From: Synechococcus sp. CBW1108
GTDB taxonomy: Bacteria > Cyanobacteriota > Cyanobacteriia > PCC-6307 > Cyanobiaceae
DNA length: 64,000 nucleotides
Direction of reading: 5' to 3'
Assembly (NCBI RefSeq): GCF_015840335.1
Contig: NZ_CP060395.1
Coordinates: forward strand, 2,703,277 to 2,767,276
Shown: positions 17,267 to 24,797 of the stretch, in pieces
How the letters are laid out: each line of letters starts with the position of its first letter
Position numbering within the stretch: the first letter of the stretch is position 1
The notes under the pieces: generated by a model
What the model was told of the DNA's origin: nothing
Seen by the model: only the letters and a program-made list of their open reading frames with translations
Database searches by the model: none
Program-made: the position numbers and the translations under genes

Positions 17267-17572
17267 ATGACTTTTCCAAACATCAAGATGCATGCAACCC
17301 TGCGGCAATACGAGGGAATTGAAAATGCTGCTGAGATCATCAAGCAGGTTGCTGCATCATTTCTGCCCGATCAGAAGACAATTCCAGGCTTTGTGAGTTA
17401 CTACTTTGTCGACGTTGGCGAATCTGGCGGCCGCATGATTTCCCTCAGCGTCTTCGCATCTGAGGAGGGGGCCGTTGAATCGAACCGGCGTGCGGCAGCA
17501 TGGGTGGCCAAGCACCCAAACTTAATCCCCGCGGCCACGAACTCCGAAGAGGGACCAGTTGTGGTCAGCTGA
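17267..17572 (+). CDS. Small antibiotic-biosynthesis-monooxygenase-like (dimeric alpha-beta barrel) protein, copy 1
   Basis: 101 residues from ATG 17267 (a second ATG at 17288 gives MHATLRQYEGIE). The pattern MHATLRQYEG, IPGFVSYYFVDVGESGGRMISLSVFASEEGAVESNR is the ferredoxin-like fold of ABM proteins. It is clearly paralogous to the protein encoded at 18759-19079 on the other strand (shared MHATLR-YEG, PGF-YYFVDVG, RMISLSVF-S). Function unknown; such proteins often handle heme, quinones or reactive intermediates. Confidence 0.72.
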   Translation: MTFPNIKMHATLRQYEGIENAAEIIKQVAASFLPDQKTIPGFVSYYFVDVGESGGRMISLSVFASEEGAVESNRRAAAWVAKHPNLIPAATNSEEGPVVVS

Positions 17573-17587
17573 CCTGCCAACGCACCC

Positions 17588-18079
17588 ATGTGCCTACGCT
17601 CCGCCCGCCCCCAGCAGCTCAGGCAACTGATCGGTGGTGCTGGCGCGATGTTGCTGCTTCATAGCTGCAGCCTCCCAGCGGAAAGCCATCCCCAACCGGC
17701 GGTGGTGCCACCCGAAGAGCGGCTTAATCAGGGCCAGCAGGTCACCGTGACCCAGGGGGTGTTGGAGGTGAAACGGCTGGGAGGCCAGCCGCTCGGGCCA
17801 GACTTCCCCGCCCTGGCTGGCCGTGAACTCAGGCTGCGCCAGATCACGATCGCCCCCGGCGGCAGCATCGGCCTGCACCTTCACGACCAGCGGCCCGGCG
17901 TGGCCTACATCCTCGAAGGGCAGATGACCGAGCGGCGCGGCCCCGGGTTCGTCCCCCAGGTGATTCGCAGCGGGGAGGCAGCCTTCGAGGGCAGCGGGAT
18001 CAGCCACTGGTGGCGAAACGAGGGCTCAACCCCCGCCCGGGCCTTGGTGGTGGACATCGTGCCCGTGGAGACACCCTGA
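17588..18079 (+). CDS. Exported cupin-domain protein, probable lipoprotein
   Basis: 163 residues with an N-terminal hydrophobic segment ending in LLLHSC, a plausible lipobox. The remainder is one cupin: ITIAPGGSIGLHLHDQRPGVAYILEGQMTE (first motif, His-His-Glu-like ligands) and AAFEGSGISHWWRN (second motif). Metal binding is probable, reaction unknown. It follows the ABM-like gene by 15 bases and could be co-transcribed with it. Confidence 0.78.
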   Translation: MCLRSARPQQLRQLIGGAGAMLLLHSCSLPAESHPQPAVVPPEERLNQGQQVTVTQGVLEVKRLGGQPLGPDFPALAGRELRLRQITIAPGGSIGLHLHDQRPGVAYILEGQMTERRGPGFVPQVIRSGEAAFEGSGISHWWRNEGSTPARALVVDIVPVETP

Positions 18080-18087
18080 GGGGGGCA

Positions 18088-18762
18088 TCACCAGATACCG
18101 GGCAGCAGCCGAGAACTGCGTTGCTGCCAGGCCCTGAACTCCGGATACTTGGCGGCCATCAGTGCTTCCTTCTGGCCAATTCGTTGCAGGTAGAGGAGCA
18201 GCACCAGGGCAGGCACCAGATAGGCCCAGCCGTTGCCAGCCACCACGGCAAAGCTCAGGTAGCGAAGTAGGTCGCCGAGATAGTTGACATGGCGCACCCG
18301 CCGCCAGATGCCATCGCTAACCAGGCCAGCGCCCATGGCCTTGGCGGTGGTCTTCTGTACATCAGCGCTGGCATTGATCAGGCTGCCAAAGCTGAACAGG
18401 CCAACGGCAAGTGCAACGGCGCCATGGGAAATCGGCACGGGATTGAGAAAGGCCAGCAACCCCGGCAGGCTGTAAAGCACCCCCACGAACAACAGGGCAA
18501 AGACAAAGCCAGCCGGGCCGACACGCTCGGGAAACATCAGGCGGCGCCGCTCAGGGAAGAGCCACTGTTCCAATAACCACCACAGGCAGTAGCTGATGTG
18601 CAGGCTCAGATACAGGGCCTGGCGCCCATCGTTAACACCAACCAGTGCTGCGAGCACCAGGAGCAGCACAATCGTGAGCAGCTTGGCGGCGTTGATTGCC
18701 GTGAGCTGGCTTGCCCAGCGCGACCCAGCTTCTGCTGGCGTCAAGTCTTCAGCCGGGGTCAA
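18088..18762 (-). CDS. Integral-membrane isoprenylcysteine-methyltransferase/DUF1295-like protein
   Basis: About 224 residues with five or six hydrophobic helices. The C-terminal GIWRRVRHVNYLGDLLRYLSFA, GNGWAYLVPALVLLLYLQRI and KYPEFRAWQQRSSRLLPGIW match the SAM- or NADPH-binding C-terminal region of ICMT and steroid-reductase-like membrane enzymes (RH-NY-G motif, then Y-x-x-F near the end). The TTG at 18762 overlaps the stop of the upstream ABM-like gene as TTGA, which is why I chose it; the longer frame is antisense-like. Substrate unknown. Confidence 0.75.
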   Translation of the reverse strand: MTPAEDLTPAEAGSRWASQLTAINAAKLLTIVLLLVLAALVGVNDGRQALYLSLHISYCLWWLLEQWLFPERRRLMFPERVGPAGFVFALLFVGVLYSLPGLLAFLNPVPISHGAVALAVGLFSFGSLINASADVQKTTAKAMGAGLVSDGIWRRVRHVNYLGDLLRYLSFAVVAGNGWAYLVPALVLLLYLQRIGQKEALMAAKYPEFRAWQQRSSRLLPGIW

Positions 18763-19079
18763 TGGGACCTGACTGCGCTCGCCACCACGGGGCCGGCATC
18801 GACTCGACTGGCCGTCGGGGCGGTGTTGGGATGGGCTGCAATCCAGCGCTCCACCCATTCGGCTGCTATGCGGTTTGACTCGGCGGCTGCCTCACTGCTT
18901 TCAAATACGCTCAGGGAAATCATTCGATCCCCCGCATCACCTACGTCAACGAAATAGTAGGCAATGAAACCAGGCAAGGCCTCCATCTCAGCTAATAATC
19001 CATCCCGTAAGGGCTGCAGGGCCTCGATTGGATCGCCGATACCTTCATACTCGCGCAAGGTTGCATGCATTGAATTCAT
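18759..19079 (-). CDS. Small antibiotic-biosynthesis-monooxygenase-like protein, copy 2
   Basis: 106 residues from ATG 19079 (or MHATLR three codons in). Same fold and motifs as the protein at 17267 (MHATLREYEGIG, LPGFIAYYFVDVGDAG, RMISLSVFESSEAAAESNRIA), so one is a diverged duplicate of the other, now on the opposite strand about 1.2 kb away. It sits in a tight minus-strand set: TerB-like gene, 2-base gap, this gene, 4-base overlap, ICMT-like gene. Confidence 0.72.
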   Translation of the reverse strand: MNSMHATLREYEGIGDPIEALQPLRDGLLAEMEALPGFIAYYFVDVGDAGDRMISLSVFESSEAAAESNRIAAEWVERWIAAHPNTAPTASRVDAGPVVASAVRSH

Positions 19080-19081
19080 CC

Positions 19082-19531
19082 TCAGATTAGTAGTGGGCGC
19101 TCAAACTGGGAGCCAAAGCAATCATACAGAACCTGCCAAAGGGAGGGTTGCTTATTAAGCTCCTTGGCGGCGTCCTCCCTTGCCTGTTTCACGTCATCAG
19201 CGTGGAGAGAAAGGGCCCCGTCCAGCTCATTAAGCAACCGCTCTTCTTGCTCACAGATAAAACTATCCTCATCGCCTCCCCTGCAGACACTGGCAACCAT
19301 CACGGCCGTGCGCATGGCCAGCATGTGATAGTCAATAGCAATCAGTTTGGCCAGGCAGCTAATGCTCTGGGGATCTTTCAATTCATCTTCCCAGGAAACA
19401 AACTTAGCCCGTAGCCGATGTTGCTTCTCCAGGGATTGAAGAAGGAGCTCTTCATTTGGCGAAAGGTAGCCGTCGGCTAACGCTATGATATTTAGAATTC
19501 TTAGAATTGCGCCAGAAGAGCGAATGTCCAT
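19082..19531 (-). CDS. TerB-like protein
   Basis: 149 residues from ATG 19531; a TTG three codons upstream is possible. The all-helical pattern with ILNIIALADGYLSPNEELLLQSL resembles the TerB fold, where the ADG-x-x-x-xEE segment binds a metal. TerB proteins are linked to tellurite or membrane-stress complexes, but isolated copies like this one are uncharacterised. First gene of a likely three-gene transcript. Confidence 0.68.
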   Translation of the reverse strand: MDIRSSGAILRILNIIALADGYLSPNEELLLQSLEKQHRLRAKFVSWEDELKDPQSISCLAKLIAIDYHMLAMRTAVMVASVCRGGDEDSFICEQEERLLNELDGALSLHADDVKQAREDAAKELNKQPSLWQVLYDCFGSQFERPLLI

Positions 19532-19587
19532 TGGGGTCAACTGTAAAGGATTGGGATGTATTTCAATGGCAGTTCTGCCGCCCTAAT

Positions 19588-20685
19588 TCACACCTTGAAA
19601 ACTCCGGGGTCTGGCAGGGCTTGCCAGGCTTCGATCTCCACCGCGTAGGCGGCGTGGCGCTGGATCGCATCATCCATAAATAGGGCCACTCGAACCGGGG
19701 TGTCAGGGGCCATCGAGAAACCATGCATGGCCAAGCCGGTGGTCATGCAGCGCAGCGCCCCCAGTTGCAGGTCTCGGCGGGCATCGGCAATTGAGTAGTC
19801 GCGAACACCGCCTTTCTCGAGGCCACCGTACCAGACCTGCAGCAGCTCCTCATGGCGACCCAGCCGTTGAACGTGGGGCGTACTCCCCCCAATCAGGAAG
19901 GCGATATCAATCGAGGCCATGCTGCGGCTGGCCCATGACCAATCAATAATTACCGAAGCTGGATCCTCAACCGTGCCGCCATAGAGGACATTGTCGGCGC
20001 GCAGGTCACCGTGAACGAGGGTCCAGGGCCTATCGGCCAGGGCCGCATCGATGGCATTGTTTTGTTCCAGCACAGCTCGATACAGCTGGCAGGCGGCCGG
20101 GCCGAAACGAACCCCATAAGTGGCAAAGAAATCATCCAGCAACTCAGCTTTGGGATCCGCAAACCAGAAGCCATGGGGCGGCAGCCAGCTGTGCTCCTCC
20201 AGGCCTGGATCCATCCAGAATTCAGCGTGGATTGCTGCCATCTGTTCGATGGTGACAAGGGTTTGCTGATAACTCAGCCCAATCACCTGATCACCTGAAT
20301 TCAGATGGGTGAGATCTTCCATCAACAGCCAAGATGGGGCACTGCCCTGGCAGGCAAATATGGAAGGTTTATGTTCGTTCAGCCTATGGGTGCAGTGGGT
20401 ATAGACGCCCACTTCGCGGCCAAAGGCATTGTGGAGGCGGCTGAACTCATTAAAATCTTGGTTAGCTGTCTCACTCTTCAAGATCACGCTGGAGGGGCCA
20501 CTGCCTGGCGGATCGCAGCTGAGCTCCAGCCGCCAGGCGGTGGACTGCAGCCCCTTCCCCTCCCCCAGTCGCTTGGCCTCCAAGCTGGTGACCGTAGTTC
20601 CAAGAACTTCACCAATCCAGCCGGGCTCGGGAAGGCGAACTTTTGATTCCTGACTCTGGGATTCGTCGGTCAAGGCGGCAGGCAT
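19588..20685 (-). CDS. Aminoglycoside-phosphotransferase/ecdysteroid-kinase-like protein
   Basis: 365 residues from ATG 20685; the frame also opens at a TTG ten codons upstream. Kinase-like motifs are LVHGDLRADNVLYGG (catalytic loop, HGDLRxDN) and VIIDWSWASRS (metal-binding IDW in place of DFG), with a helical C-terminus. This pattern is close to CHK-type small-molecule kinases seen in environmental bacteria. Substrate unknown; nothing in the context points to antibiotic resistance. Divergent from the cupin gene at 20768. Confidence 0.8.
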   Translation of the reverse strand: MPAALTDESQSQESKVRLPEPGWIGEVLGTTVTSLEAKRLGEGKGLQSTAWRLELSCDPPGSGPSSVILKSETANQDFNEFSRLHNAFGREVGVYTHCTHRLNEHKPSIFACQGSAPSWLLMEDLTHLNSGDQVIGLSYQQTLVTIEQMAAIHAEFWMDPGLEEHSWLPPHGFWFADPKAELLDDFFATYGVRFGPAACQLYRAVLEQNNAIDAALADRPWTLVHGDLRADNVLYGGTVEDPASVIIDWSWASRSMASIDIAFLIGGSTPHVQRLGRHEELLQVWYGGLEKGGVRDYSIADARRDLQLGALRCMTTGLAMHGFSMAPDTPVRVALFMDDAIQRHAAYAVEIEAWQALPDPGVFKV

Positions 20686-20767
20686 CGCTCTATTGGTTGC
20701 GGTGGATGGGGTCAACTACAAGGCTAATCGAAACCCGGTCCTAAGCTTTTAGCTCAGAGAAAATTCC

Positions 20768-21205
20768 ATGTCATTCGCCCGCATCATTGCCCCTGCCAAT
20801 CGACCGGCCCCGATGCGGATCGCCGGGTTTGACATCCAGACCCTGATTTCTGGCAACGAGGCCCAGAATTTCGAAGTGTTTTTCACCTCAGGGCTGGATG
20901 GAGCCGGGCCGGCACCTCACTGCCACCAGTGGGACGAAACCTTTTTTGTGCTCCAGGGGCCTGTGGCCTTCGGGGTGGGAGACCAGGAGCAGTGGATCGA
21001 AGCAGGCACCCTGCTGCATGTACCAGGGGGGGAGCGGCACTGGTATCGCTTTGGCAATCAAAAGGGAGAATTCCTCTCCTTCACCTCAGGCAAGGCCGCC
21101 AGCCCGATGTACCGCGAATTGGCAGGCCTTCCAGCCGAAGCGCCGAAGCTCGACTACCGCGCTGTGGCAATCAGGCACGGCCAGACGGCGCTCCCGGATA
21201 GTTGA
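20768..21205 (+). CDS. Single-domain cupin protein
   Basis: 145 residues from ATG. The cupin motifs are PAPHCHQWDETFFVLQGPVAFGVG (His-His-Glu ligands) and GTLLHVPGGERHWYRF (second His). The C-terminal tail (ASPMYRELAGLPAEAPKLD) resembles quercetin-dioxygenase-like small cupins. It ends 19 bases from the stop of the converging binding-protein gene. Confidence 0.8.
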   Translation: MSFARIIAPANRPAPMRIAGFDIQTLISGNEAQNFEVFFTSGLDGAGPAPHCHQWDETFFVLQGPVAFGVGDQEQWIEAGTLLHVPGGERHWYRFGNQKGEFLSFTSGKAASPMYRELAGLPAEAPKLDYRAVAIRHGQTALPDS

Positions 21206-21224
21206 AAGGAACCCTTGACATCCC

Positions 21225-22187
21225 TCAGGGGGCCTTCGCCGCCCCACCCTGCACCCCTATACCTGTATCGATCCGCTCAATCGGTGGCGCACCCAGGCCC
21301 TGCTGCCAGAGGTTGAGCACCGCCCAATAGCCCTGGGTGAAGGGCTTGGTGGCGGCTGTTGAATCAACTGCGCCGCTCCTGATCAGCTGCAGCAGATCTG
21401 GCAGGTCGTCTAGGGCCACAACCTTCACACTGCCAGTTTTGCCGAGGGCCGCGATCGCCCGGGCAACGCCAATGCCGCCACCCGCATCACTCACCACCCA
21501 GCCCTTGAGCTGGGGATGGTTGACCATGGTGGCCCTGGCCTGCTCTTCGGCGGTGCTGATGCTGTCGTTGTCTACCGGTGAGGCCACCACCTGGATGCCT
21601 GGCTGGCTGGCAAAAACCTGCCGGTGACAGCGGGCGCGGATGGCATGGTTCGGTGCGGTGGGTACCCCCTGCATGATCGCCACCTCGCCCTTGCCCCCCA
21701 GCAGCTGCACCAAGCGCTCGGAGGCGATGCGTGCCTGCAGGCAGTAGTCGTTGCCGATGCTGGTGAGCGGCAATGAGGCAGGCGGCTCCGAATCGAAGAC
21801 GTTCACGGCGATGCCCTGGCGCCGGGCCTGCTCTAGCAGCGGGCGGAGGCCCTCGGCATCGAGCAGATCGATGCTGATGCCACTGGGGCGCGAGCGAATC
21901 GCTGCCTCCAGGATTGCCGCCTGTAGGGCCAGCTCAGAGCGGGCGGGCGGCCGGTACTCCACTACTGCCGCGTTTTTCGTCTGCTTGTTGATCATCAGGG
22001 CAGCGGCCTCGGCGCCTTCGCGCACCGTCTCAAACCAGGGGTGGGCGAGCTTGGGCACGAGCACAAAGCGCAGCGGTTTGGCAACAGCGCCGGCCATGGA
22101 GCCTGTCAGAAGGGGTCCCAGCAGGGAGACGGCCAGGAGGGAGACCCCCAGGGACGCGGCACGAATTGGGCGCGAAAATATGGGCAT
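21225..22187 (-). CDS. Sugar-type periplasmic substrate-binding protein
   Basis: 320 residues from ATG 22187, with a signal peptide (AASLGVSLLAVSLLGPLLTG, cleavage near AVA-KPL). The body fits the type I periplasmic-binding fold of ribose/autoinducer-2 proteins (FVLVPKLAHPWFETVREGAE; GISIDLLDAEGLRPLLEQA; GWVVSDAGGGIGVARAI; KVVALDDLPDLLQLI). No ABC transporter ATPase or permease is adjacent, so it is an orphan binding protein or partners with a distant system. Its upstream region has been interrupted by the IS at 22329. Confidence 0.8.
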   Translation of the reverse strand: MPIFSRPIRAASLGVSLLAVSLLGPLLTGSMAGAVAKPLRFVLVPKLAHPWFETVREGAEAAALMINKQTKNAAVVEYRPPARSELALQAAILEAAIRSRPSGISIDLLDAEGLRPLLEQARRQGIAVNVFDSEPPASLPLTSIGNDYCLQARIASERLVQLLGGKGEVAIMQGVPTAPNHAIRARCHRQVFASQPGIQVVASPVDNDSISTAEEQARATMVNHPQLKGWVVSDAGGGIGVARAIAALGKTGSVKVVALDDLPDLLQLIRSGAVDSTAATKPFTQGYWAVLNLWQQGLGAPPIERIDTGIGVQGGAAKAP

Positions 22188-22328
22188 CTGGCCAACGGCA
22201 TGGCCCGGGAGAATAGCTGGAGCGCGCCGGCCAATCCCGCCAAACCCTTTCAATTTCCAACTGGCCTCCCACTCTGGCTGGCAGGATCAGGCATTAAGGT
22301 GGAGCATTACGGGCTTAATAGTTATGTA

Positions 22329-22339
22329 GGGCTTGCTGA
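22329..22339 (+). repeat. Left terminal inverted repeat of the first IS
   Basis: Eleven bases exactly complementary to 24075-24085 (13 if the flanking TA is counted). Confidence 0.8.
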
Positions 22340-22442
22340 GGAACCGATATCCATTGCGCCGCAGTTGATTCCAGGGATGGTCTCACGTTAAAATGAGCCT
22401 AATGGAGCCATTCCTGGCTTAGAACAATCTGCTGACACGCCA

Positions 22443-23981
22443 ATGTACGTTTTTCAGCACGCAGGTCAGCTATCGATCGAGGAGTTTTACACGCCCTTCG
22501 GCGGCAAACTAGATCCTAATAATCGCTGGCTTCTGCTTCGTAACCTGATTCCATGGATGCCGCTGGAAAGCCAGTATGCACCCCAATTCAGTGCCAAGAC
22601 AGGAGCACCGGCCAAGCCGTTTCAGATGGCGTTCGGTGCGCTGTACATCCAGCAACGCCTGGGAGTGACAGACCGCGAAACAGTTCAGCTGATCACGGAA
22701 TCACCGTATCTACAATTTTTCATTGGCTTGAGTGCATACCAGGCAATGCCCCCGTTTGATCCATCGATGATGGTGCATTTTCGTAAGCGCATTGGCCCTG
22801 ATCTGATCAAGATCTGCAATGACATGACCAAGGCCAATGGCATTGCGATGATTAAAGAGATGCTGGTTTCGGCGGAGGAGGATGATAGCGAACAAGAAGA
22901 GGAGCAACAGCTTGCTGCCATCGACGAAGCGCTAGGGGTGAAGCCTGCAACGTTGGATCCTGAAAGTAACTGGGGTACTCTGATTCTTGATGCAACCTGC
23001 GTGCCTGATGACATTCCCTACCCAGTAGATCTGAGGTTGCTCAACGAAGCGAGAGAGGCCACTGAGAAGATCATCGACGAACTGTTCAAGCAGTTGCAGG
23101 GAAAGATCAATCGTAAACCCCGCTGCAACCGGGATAAAGCTCGGAATCGGTTTCTGGCGATCATCAAGAAGAAAAAGCCCAAATGCGCCGAGATCCGTGA
23201 AGTCAAGCGCTTTCAGCTCAACGAGATCCGGAGAAACCTCAGAGCAATTGATCAGATGATCCATTGCGGTGCCATGCTTTTGGAGCTTGGAACCCAGCTC
23301 TACCGCAAGCTGCTGATCACCAGTGAACTGTACCGGCAGCAGCAGGAGATGTATGACGCTGATAGCCGGCGCATCGACGATCGGATTGTCAATTTGTCAA
23401 AACCACACGTGCGGCCGATCGTGAGGGGCAAGGCGGGAAGGCGAACAGAGTTCGGTGCGAAGATCTCAATATCAGATGATAATGGCTTTGTCGATGTGGA
23501 TCGAATCAGCTGGGACAACTACAATGAAGCCAACGACCTGATCGCACGTACCAAGCAATACAAGGAAGAGCGAGGGTACTATCCAGCACGAATCTGTGCC
23601 GATTCAATCTATATGACATTAGGCAACAAGAAGTTCTGCGCAGAAAATAACATCAGACTCAGTGGCCGTCCACGCAAGAAGCAGGTAGAGGCCGAGGTGC
23701 AGACAGCAGAGCAACAAGAGCTTTTTAAATCAGACTTGAGAAAGCGTTCCGTGATCGAGGGAAGAATCGGAACGAGCAAACGGAAATATGGACTGGATCG
23801 GATCATGACCAAGCTGATTGAAACATCAAGAACGGTGATCACGATGGCGTTCTTTGTGATGAATGCCGAGAAGGTTCTCAGGCTACTGCGCCTCTTATTA
23901 TCTATTCTTGTCTCTGTGTACATCCTGATGCTCTATTTGCTCGCCTCCTGGCGCCGTCCAGCGCTTCTGTGGGCTGCTTAG
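22443..23981 (+). CDS. IS5/IS1182-group DDE transposase (first IS)
   Basis: 512 residues. The N-terminal DUF772-type region (GALYIQQRLGVTDRETVQLI, FDPSMMVHFRKRI) is followed by the first catalytic Asp in GTLILDATCVPDDI. A long charged helical insert (about 200-290) precedes RTEFGAKISISDDNGFVDVD and the CADSIYMTLGNKKFC segment with the second Asp. The IEGRIGTSKRKYGLDRI motif carries the final Glu. The C-terminal 40 residues are hydrophobic and look like a read-on tail rather than conserved sequence. Frame is intact. Confidence 0.85.
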   Translation: MYVFQHAGQLSIEEFYTPFGGKLDPNNRWLLLRNLIPWMPLESQYAPQFSAKTGAPAKPFQMAFGALYIQQRLGVTDRETVQLITESPYLQFFIGLSAYQAMPPFDPSMMVHFRKRIGPDLIKICNDMTKANGIAMIKEMLVSAEEDDSEQEEEQQLAAIDEALGVKPATLDPESNWGTLILDATCVPDDIPYPVDLRLLNEAREATEKIIDELFKQLQGKINRKPRCNRDKARNRFLAIIKKKKPKCAEIREVKRFQLNEIRRNLRAIDQMIHCGAMLLELGTQLYRKLLITSELYRQQQEMYDADSRRIDDRIVNLSKPHVRPIVRGKAGRRTEFGAKISISDDNGFVDVDRISWDNYNEANDLIARTKQYKEERGYYPARICADSIYMTLGNKKFCAENNIRLSGRPRKKQVEAEVQTAEQQELFKSDLRKRSVIEGRIGTSKRKYGLDRIMTKLIETSRTVITMAFFVMNAEKVLRLLRLLLSILVSVYILMLYLLASWRRPALLWAA

Positions 23982-24074
23982 TCAGCTTCTAGGAGTAAAA
24001 TTGAGGTCACCAGCGCTTGGCGCTGCAGGCTGAGTCGCGGCCCTTGGCGCGGACGAAAAACCCGCGAATGAAAT

Positions 24075-24085
24075 TCAGCAAGCCC
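24075..24085 (-). repeat. Right terminal inverted repeat of the first IS
   Basis: Exact complement of 22329-22339; the TA that follows at 24086-24087 is the proposed second copy of the target duplication. Confidence 0.8.
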
Positions 24086-24086
24086 T

Positions 24087-24374
24087 ATGTACATGGTTTC
24101 CAATTTCTGGCCCGGTGCCACCTTGGAGCAGTTCCAGGCCGAACTGGCCGAATTGGAAGGCAAGTCCCAGCCTGAAACCCAATTGATGCGTTCGGTAGCC
24201 GAGGTGGAAGGGGGCCTGTTGATTGTCTCCCTGTGGAAAGGTAAGTCTGAATATGAGAGCTGGGCGGAATCAACCCTTATGCCCCAGATTGATATTCCCG
24301 GCGGGATGGAAGGCCGACCCACCCAGAGGATTGGCCCTGTGGTGGAACATTATTCAGTGCTGCCTTCCAGCTGA
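24087..24374 (+). CDS. Small monooxygenase-like protein whose start touches the IS end
   Basis: 95 residues: MYMVSNFWPGATLEQFQAELAE, then SVAEVEGGLLIVSLWKGKSEYESWAESTL, with a strand-helix-strand pattern like dimeric alpha-beta barrel (ABM/EthD-like) proteins. The first ATG shares its A with the TA next to the right IS repeat; the second ATG at 24093 is an alternative. Coding sequence seems complete, but the native promoter now lies 1.76 kb upstream, left of the IS, so expression may depend on IS-derived transcription. Confidence 0.62.
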   Translation: MYMVSNFWPGATLEQFQAELAELEGKSQPETQLMRSVAEVEGGLLIVSLWKGKSEYESWAESTLMPQIDIPGGMEGRPTQRIGPVVEHYSVLPSS

Positions 24375-24797
24375 AATCTTTGTCGCCAAGTATAACGACT
24401 GGGATCGAAAGTCTGGATCTAAGTAGAAGCTTAACGAGCCTTCATTCATTTAGAAGGCATAGCGCAGACCCAAGGTGACCCCGTGGGTCTGTAGTGGGGC
24501 ATTAGTGCCGCCAATGGGCAAGGCAAAGCTGGCTGCGGGCCTGACGATCTGGGCCTGGCCACTGCCCGTAGTGATGCTGCCCAGGTCGCTGAAGCGATAG
24601 GCAAAGTCCAGATCTAGCTTGGCGCCCAAGGGAATGCTGAGGCCAGCGGTAAGCAGATAGGCCATACCGGTGGAGCTGCCTGCGGGGGTCGTGGTGGTTG
24701 CAGTGGGGGAAATCCCGGGAAAAGTGAAATTGAGCGAGTCGATCCGGCTACGGGCAACGCCAAGGCCCGCGCCCAGAAAGGGGCGCACCTTGCCTAG

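Larger units (their letters stand above)
22329..24085 (+). mobile_element. IS5-superfamily-like insertion sequence (about 1.76 kb)
   Basis: The element is bounded by matching inverted ends, GGGCTTGCTGA at 22329-22339 and its complement at 24075-24085. A TA lies outside each end (22327-22328 and 24086-24087), which fits a 2-bp TA target duplication. It carries one intact transposase gene. The insertion point lies immediately at the start codon of the small gene that follows, and removes that gene from its former upstream region. Confidence 0.8.
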
